From: Peptoniphilus_B koenoeneniae
GTDB lineage: Bacteria > Bacillota > Clostridia > Tissierellales > Peptoniphilaceae
Length of the DNA stretch: 64,000 bases
Assembly (NCBI RefSeq): GCF_030812875.1
Contig: NZ_JAUSTN010000005.1
Span: forward strand, 156,733 to 220,732
Direction of reading: 5' to 3'
Below the pieces are notes generated by a model. It was given only the letters and a program-made list of their open reading frames with translations. It was not told the origin of the DNA and did no database searches. The position numbers were made by a program, and so were the translations under genes. Of this stretch, positions 59,974 through 64,000 are shown piece by piece (within the stretch, counting starts at the first letter, position 1; every line of letters starts with the position of its first letter).

Positions 59974-60554
59974 AAATTATAGATGCCAGGGGGATTCCTT
60001 GTCCAAAACCTGTTATAATGTCAAAAAAATTTATTGAAGATGAAAAGGAAAAAGAATTTACAGTTCTTGTAGATAATTTAATTGCAACAGAAAATCTTTC
60101 AAAGTTAGCAGAACAAATGGGCTATATTACCAAGGTAAAAGAAAATTCAAAGACTGATTTTGAAGTTTTATTTACACAAAATGGAGAAAAAAAAGAAAGT
60201 AAAAAAGTAAGTGAAAGTTCAGATGCCTATATAGTTGTAATTTCATCAGATATGATGGGAGTAGGAGATGAGGACTTTTCTAAAAAACTTTTAGGAGGCT
60301 TTATCTACGCCCTAACTGAGCAAAACCACCTTCCTGAAAAAATAATTTTTTACAATAAGGGAGTTTATATTCCTGCAACTTGGGAAGATTCCATAAAAGA
60401 TTTAAAATTTTTGGAAGAAAGAGGAGTTGAAATTTTTTCCTGCGGACTTTGCGCCGGTCAATATGGTCTTAAAGAAAAAATTCAAGTGGGAACAATAACT
60501 AATATGTATGAAATAGCAAGGCTTATGGCCACTTACAGGGTGGTGAAACCTTAA
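59970..60554 (+). CDS. yedF: Sulfurtransferase-like selenium metabolism protein YedF
   Basis: 194 residues. N-terminal TusA-like domain (1-75) with the active Cys in ARGIPCPKPVI, and a C-terminal DsrE-like domain (about 85-194) with EERGVEIFSCGLCAGQYGL. The two-domain form is the one that co-occurs with selD in selenium-using anaerobes. Start overlaps the selD stop as ATGA. Probably relays selenium between the desulfurase-like enzyme and SelD. Confidence 0.93.
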   Translation: MKIIDARGIPCPKPVIMSKKFIEDEKEKEFTVLVDNLIATENLSKLAEQMGYITKVKENSKTDFEVLFTQNGEKKESKKVSESSDAYIVVISSDMMGVGDEDFSKKLLGGFIYALTEQNHLPEKIIFYNKGVYIPATWEDSIKDLKFLEERGVEIFSCGLCAGQYGLKEKIQVGTITNMYEIARLMATYRVVKP

Positions 60555-60826
60555 TGAAATATATTGTGTATACCTTTGAGGGTTTAAATTATTCTGAAGC
60601 TGCTAATGACCTTTTAAAAGAAAATAATATTGAAGCAAGGCTTATACCTGTTCCTTCAAAAGTTCAGTCGGGCTGTGGTTTTTGTCTTAGAAGCCCCTTT
60701 GAAAATAGAGAAGAAATAGAAAAACTTTTTGACAAAAAAGATATGCACCTTTTGGGAAGATACACCTTCACCTATGGAAATCCCAGATCTTGTACCTTTG
60801 CCCTGCCGGAGATAGAAAAGTTATGA
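60554..60826 (+). CDS. DUF3343 protein, putative Se/S carrier
   Basis: 90 residues. Core VPSKVQSGCGFCLRSP with a CGFC pair fits DUF3343, small proteins linked to selenium or sulfur transfer. Start overlaps the yedF stop (TAATG). A further Cys near the C-terminus (SCTFAL) may also take part. Likely a carrier between desulfurase and SelD or MnmH. Confidence 0.82.
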   Translation: MKYIVYTFEGLNYSEAANDLLKENNIEARLIPVPSKVQSGCGFCLRSPFENREEIEKLFDKKDMHLLGRYTFTYGNPRSCTFALPEIEKL

Positions 60827-61950
60827 TATATTTTGACAACAGCGCAACAAGTTTAATAAAGCCGGGAGAAGTAAAAGTTGCCATGTCAGATGCCCTTTCA
60901 GGAAAATACGCAAATCCTTCAAGGGGAGCCTATGGACCAGCATTAGCGGCCATGAATAAAATTTATCAAGTTAGAAAGTCCATTGCAAAACTTTTCGGAG
61001 TGGAAGCAATGGACATTGCATTTACCCCTAACATTACAAGTTCCTTAAATTTAGTTATAAAAAGCTTGTTTAATGAAAAAGACCATGTAATCACAAGTGT
61101 CTTAGAACACAATTCTGTTTTAAGACCCCTTTATCAACTTCAAGACAGGGGAATGGAAATAAGCTTTTTAGATTGTGATGATAAATTTAATTTAAAATAT
61201 CAGGACTTGGAAGGACTTTTGAGAAAAAATACCAGGGCCCTTATAATAACCCAGGCTTCCAATGTAGTGGGAAATATAAGCGACTTGGAAAAAATTTATG
61301 CTTTTACAAAAAAACATAAGCTACTTTTAATAATAGATGGAGCCCAGGGAGCCGGAGCAATAAAAACTGATTTGAGCAAATTTGAAAATGCAATTTATTG
61401 TTTTACTGGTCATAAATCCCTATATGGACCCACAGGTACAGGGGGCATAATAAATAGAAGTTCTGAAAAATTTAAGCCAGTCTTCAGTGGAGGAAGCGGC
61501 TATAGATCCTTTGAAAGACACACTCCAGACATTTATCCAGACCTATTTGAATATGGAACGATAAATGTCCATTCCATAATAGGACTTGGAGCCGGAGTGG
61601 ATTACCTTTTAAAAAATCCCCCCTATGAAAAACTTGAAGAATTAAGCTCTTACCTATACAATTCTTTAAAAGACATAGAAGGAATAAAAATATATGGAGA
61701 TTTTGAAAAAAATCATCTTCCAATTTTATCCTTCAATCTTTTAGATTATGACTCGGCCTTTGTTTCCCAAATACTTTGGGAAAAACTTGAGCTTTGTTCA
61801 AGACCAAATTCCCACTGTGCTCCTCTTTTACACAAAAGAGCTGGCACTGAAGAAAGAGGAATGGTAAGATTATCCCTATCCACATTTAATACAAAAGAAG
61901 AAATAGATATACTAAAAAAATTTTTAGAGGAGATGATAGTATCAAAGTAG
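60823..61950 (+). CDS. Class V aminotransferase, cysteine desulfurase/selenocysteine lyase-like
   Basis: 375 residues from the ATG at 60823, overlapping the DUF3343 stop as ATGA. IYFDNSATSLIKPGEV, EHNSVLRPLY, DGAQGAGAIKTDL and TGHKSLYGPTGTGG with the Schiff-base Lys place it in the SufS/CsdB branch; the Cys-containing C-terminal loop RPNSHCAPLLHKRAGT is present. It should mobilise sulfur or selenium from cysteine or selenocysteine for SelD. Same pattern as the SelD-linked desulfurases in other anaerobes. Confidence 0.92.
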   Translation: MIYFDNSATSLIKPGEVKVAMSDALSGKYANPSRGAYGPALAAMNKIYQVRKSIAKLFGVEAMDIAFTPNITSSLNLVIKSLFNEKDHVITSVLEHNSVLRPLYQLQDRGMEISFLDCDDKFNLKYQDLEGLLRKNTRALIITQASNVVGNISDLEKIYAFTKKHKLLLIIDGAQGAGAIKTDLSKFENAIYCFTGHKSLYGPTGTGGIINRSSEKFKPVFSGGSGYRSFERHTPDIYPDLFEYGTINVHSIIGLGAGVDYLLKNPPYEKLEELSSYLYNSLKDIEGIKIYGDFEKNHLPILSFNLLDYDSAFVSQILWEKLELCSRPNSHCAPLLHKRAGTEERGMVRLSLSTFNTKEEIDILKKFLEEMIVSK

Positions 61951-61973
61951 ACAGAAAAAAAGGGGCTCTTTAT

Positions 61974-62810
61974 ATGTTTTTATCGGCCTTTTTCTTTTCT
62001 CTTATGAATATATTTGTAAGATATACAGCTGAAATACCAATATTTCAACAACTTATTTCCAGAAATTTAATAATAACAATAGGCATGTTTATAGCCTTGG
62101 CATTAGAAAAAAATCTTAAAAATTTAAAAGTTGAAGATGGGAAAATGCCCTTATTTTTAAGGTGTACCTTCGGATTTTTAGGAATGATAACAAACTTTTA
62201 TGCCGTTAATCATATGGCAATAGCAGACGTATCTGCCATAACAAAAATGAGTCCATTTTTTGTTATGGTATTTGCAGCCCTTATATTAAAAGAAAAGCTT
62301 AGGGGCTATTCAATTTTTGCCCTGATACTTTCCATAGCAGGTATGTTTATAGTAATAAGACCCAACTTAGTAAACGATCCGGGGCCTGCTATGATTGCTG
62401 TAATTTCCGCCATAGGAGCATCTTTGGCCTACACAATGTTGGGAGTTCTTAAAAATAAAGTACGTTCAGAAGTTATAATATTTTATTTCGGACTTTACTC
62501 AACCTTAGGCTGTTTACCCTTTATAGTGGGAAATTTCCAAGTTCCCGACTTAAAAGAAGCCTTACTTTTAATAATGATAGGAATCACTGCAGGCCTAGGA
62601 CAACTTTTCGTAACCCTTGCCTACAAATACGCTCCTGCATCAGAAGTCAGCATATATAACTTCAGCGCCATACCCATAGGAATAATTTTAGGCCTTATCT
62701 GTTTTGGAGAAAAAGTGGATTCTTTAAGCCTAATAGGAATGGCAATGATAATAGGAGCAGGGTACTACAACTATAAAATGGCAAAAAAAGTCCAAGAAGC
62801 AGAAACTTAA
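61974..62810 (+). CDS. EamA/DMT-superfamily transporter
   Basis: 278 residues, about ten helices in two EamA repeats (1-135 and 145-275). Typical blocks are FLGMITNFYAVNHMAIADVSA, ITKMSPFFVMVFAALILKEKL and the second GLGQLFVTLAYKYAPASEVS. Probably a metabolite exporter, substrate unknown. AAAGGGG lies eight bases ahead of the ATG. Only 23 bases after the desulfurase-like gene, so likely in the same transcript. Confidence 0.9.
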   Translation: MFLSAFFFSLMNIFVRYTAEIPIFQQLISRNLIITIGMFIALALEKNLKNLKVEDGKMPLFLRCTFGFLGMITNFYAVNHMAIADVSAITKMSPFFVMVFAALILKEKLRGYSIFALILSIAGMFIVIRPNLVNDPGPAMIAVISAIGASLAYTMLGVLKNKVRSEVIIFYFGLYSTLGCLPFIVGNFQVPDLKEALLLIMIGITAGLGQLFVTLAYKYAPASEVSIYNFSAIPIGIILGLICFGEKVDSLSLIGMAMIIGAGYYNYKMAKKVQEAET

Positions 62811-62834
62811 GAAAACCTGAAAGGAGAAAAAATT

Positions 62835-63584
62835 ATGAATACCATTGAAAACCAATTGAAGCACAGATCAATAAGGGAATTTACGGAAGAAGAAATAGAC
62901 GACAAAACCTTAAAAAAACTTTTTGAAGTTGCAAACAGAACTGCTACATCAACGGGAATGCAAAGTTTCTCCATAATAAGAGTAAAAGATGAAAATTTAA
63001 AAAAAGAAATTTCTAAGGTTTGCAATCAGGAATATGCCTCAAGAGTTAAGGAACTTTTAATTTTTATAGTTGATAATTATAGGAATTTAAAAATAGGGGA
63101 AGAACAAGGAAAAAATCTTGAAAAAGCAAGGGACATGGACAGGTTTTTTCAAGGTTTTACAGACGCCTGCCTTGCTGCTCAAAATATGGTAGTTGCAGCA
63201 GAATCTTTAGGTTTGGGAACAGTATACTTTGGAAGCATTTTAAATGACTATGACAGAATAATAGAACTTCTGGACCTACCCGAACTTACCTTTCCCGTAG
63301 TAGGACTGGGAATGGGATACCCCAATCAAGATCCTCAAATAAAACCGAGAATGCCCATGGAACTTAAAGTTTTTGAAAATAAGTACAAAAAATTTGATTC
63401 TTACCTTGAAAAGATAAAAGACTATGACATGGAAATGACCCACTACTATGACACAAGGGCAGAGGGAAGACGAAGCGACTCCTTTAGTAAACAAGTGGTA
63501 ACTAGATACGAACAAGCTAACGAAAAGAGAAGAAAAGTATTAGATTCCATAAAAAAACAAGGCTTTGACTTAGGCTTAAAGTAA
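62835..63584 (+). CDS. Flavin-dependent nitroreductase (NfsA/FRP-like)
   Basis: 249 residues. FMN-binding N-terminus LKHRSIREFTEE, the central block AAQNMVVAAESLGLGTVYFG and VGLGMGYPNQDPQIKPRMP are diagnostic for NADPH-dependent FMN nitroreductases. Reduces nitro compounds, quinones or flavins. AAAGGAG ahead of the ATG. Last gene of the operon before a terminator. Confidence 0.93.
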   Translation: MNTIENQLKHRSIREFTEEEIDDKTLKKLFEVANRTATSTGMQSFSIIRVKDENLKKEISKVCNQEYASRVKELLIFIVDNYRNLKIGEEQGKNLEKARDMDRFFQGFTDACLAAQNMVVAAESLGLGTVYFGSILNDYDRIIELLDLPELTFPVVGLGMGYPNQDPQIKPRMPMELKVFENKYKKFDSYLEKIKDYDMEMTHYYDTRAEGRRSDSFSKQVVTRYEQANEKRRKVLDSIKKQGFDLGLK

Positions 63585-63590
63585 AAAAAT

Positions 63591-63650
63591 AAAAATCCTA
63601 AAGTCTTATAAACTTTGAAAAATAAGTTTATAGGGCTTTAGGATTTTTTT
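63591..63650 (+). terminator. Terminator after the nitroreductase gene
   Basis: AAAATCCTAAAG pairs with CTTTAGGATTTT, with an inner ATAAACTT/AAGTTTAT stem; T7 follows. Confidence 0.88.
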
Positions 63651-63765
63651 ATTTAGAAATTTTAATAAAAAAGACTAAAAAATAAAGATAATAAAGCAAA
63701 GAAAAGCCTATTTTTAGCGCAAAAGCAAAAAATTAAAAAAAATTAAAAAATTTTTTAAAAAAGTG

Positions 63766-63794
63766 TTGACAAGAAAACAAAGGCTGCATATACT
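63766..63794 (+). promoter_or_regulatory. Consensus promoter P1 of a stable-RNA operon
   Basis: TTGACA (63766-63771), 17-base spacer, TATACT (63789-63794), preceded by a run of A/T tracts like an UP element (63720-63765). Confidence 0.85.
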
Positions 63795-63862
63795 ATTAAA
63801 GCTGACTTTTTTCGAGGCAGGAAAAAAATTAAAAAATGAAATTTTAATTAAAAAAAAAACTG

Positions 63863-63891
63863 TTGACAAAAAAGTTTTCATCATATATACT
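63863..63891 (+). promoter_or_regulatory. Consensus promoter P2 of a stable-RNA operon
   Basis: TTGACA (63863-63868), 17-base spacer, TATACT (63886-63891), 97 bases after P1 and with identical hexamers. Transcription should start near 63898, at a GCTGTCT/AGACAGC hairpin (63898-63904 with 63912-63918). Confidence 0.85.
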
Positions 63892-64000
63892 AAACAAGCT
63901 GTCTAAAAAAAAGACAGCAAGAACCAAGAAAAATAAATAGTGTGAAGAGAATAAAACAAACACAAAGCTTAAAGCGGAAAGTTCTTGAAAAAAGGACACC
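63892..64000 (+). ncRNA. Leader of a probable rRNA operon (runs off the window)
   Basis: No coding frame. The region starts with a 7-base-pair hairpin and includes CAAGAAC and GTTCTTG segments that could pair as a processing stem. Tandem 17-spacer consensus promoters this close to oriC and pointing away from it are typical of rrn operons; the mature RNA is outside the window. Confidence 0.55.

Overview
The window is a low-GC, gene-dense piece of a Gram-positive anaerobe. Ribosome binding sites of the AGGAGG type, the walRKHI/walJ genes, a DnaD plus DnaI-type helicase loader and long-form Hpf all point to the Bacillota. The mix of genes (TAXI-type TRAP transporter, selenium locus without selA/selB in view, no sporulation genes apart from a SigB/SigF-like cluster) suggests the Peptoniphilaceae/Tissierellales (relatives of Peptoniphilus, Anaerococcus, Finegoldia). 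That placement is inference. The window spans the chromosomal replication origin.

Layout. 1-4.1 kb: end of an M20 amidohydrolase and an ECF vitamin-type transporter (S component, EcfT, double EcfA). 4.2-12.5 kb: two unrecognised proteins, ribosome hibernation factor Hpf, and a rightward operon led by a TRAP transporter in which permease and TAXI binding protein are one polypeptide. 12.5-20.2 kb: a hydrolase, surE, walJ, then (after a repeat-filled gap) walI, walH, walK, walR. 20.3-26.3 kb: DnaI-like and DnaD-like replication proteins, an acetyltransferase, a MATE exporter, and a LysR regulator next to a split chromate transporter. 26.4-28.5 kb: a membrane protein and a sigma/anti-sigma/anti-anti-sigma set. 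28.5-36.7 kb: gyrA, gyrB, recF, an S4 protein, dnaN and dnaA, all leftward. 35.2-37.0 kb: a two-part oriC of the Bacillus type (DnaA boxes upstream of dnaA; DnaA box, DnaA-trios and AT-rich unwinding stretch between dnaA and dnaN). 37.1-39.4 kb: jag, yidC, yidD, rnpA and rpmH, also leftward, i.e. pointing towards dnaA, which is inverted compared with the usual divergent arrangement. 39.5-44.5 kb: uracil permease and a class Ia ribonucleotide reductase. 44.6-54.0 kb: mnmE, mnmG, rsmG, a repeat region, parA, parB and three further genes in the same run. 54.6-58.9 kb: PTS-type permease, threonine aldolase, a CobD-like aminotransferase and mnmH. 59-63.6 kb: selD, yedF, a DUF3343 protein, a cysteine desulfurase-like enzyme, a DMT transporter and a nitroreductase. 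The window ends with two tandem consensus promoters that look like the start of a stable-RNA (probably rRNA) operon.

The most unusual parts are non-coding. Just upstream of parA lie ten 16-bp palindromes with consensus TGCTCTACGTGAAGCA, close to but different from the classical parS sequence, and an eleventh lies in the walI-walJ gap. They are interleaved with a family of roughly 170-290 bp elements built on two 18-bp palindromes (GGACCGGTAAACCGGTCC and GGACCAATAAATTGGTCC). Two copies of this element carry the same nested two-hairpin insert in the second palindrome. Other points of note are a compact DnaA-box cluster 29 kb from dnaA, an RsbW-like protein without visible ATP-binding glycines, and the head-on orientation of rpmH-jag and nrdAB to the rightward replication fork. 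I saw no tRNA or rRNA gene, CRISPR array, insertion sequence or prophage in the window.
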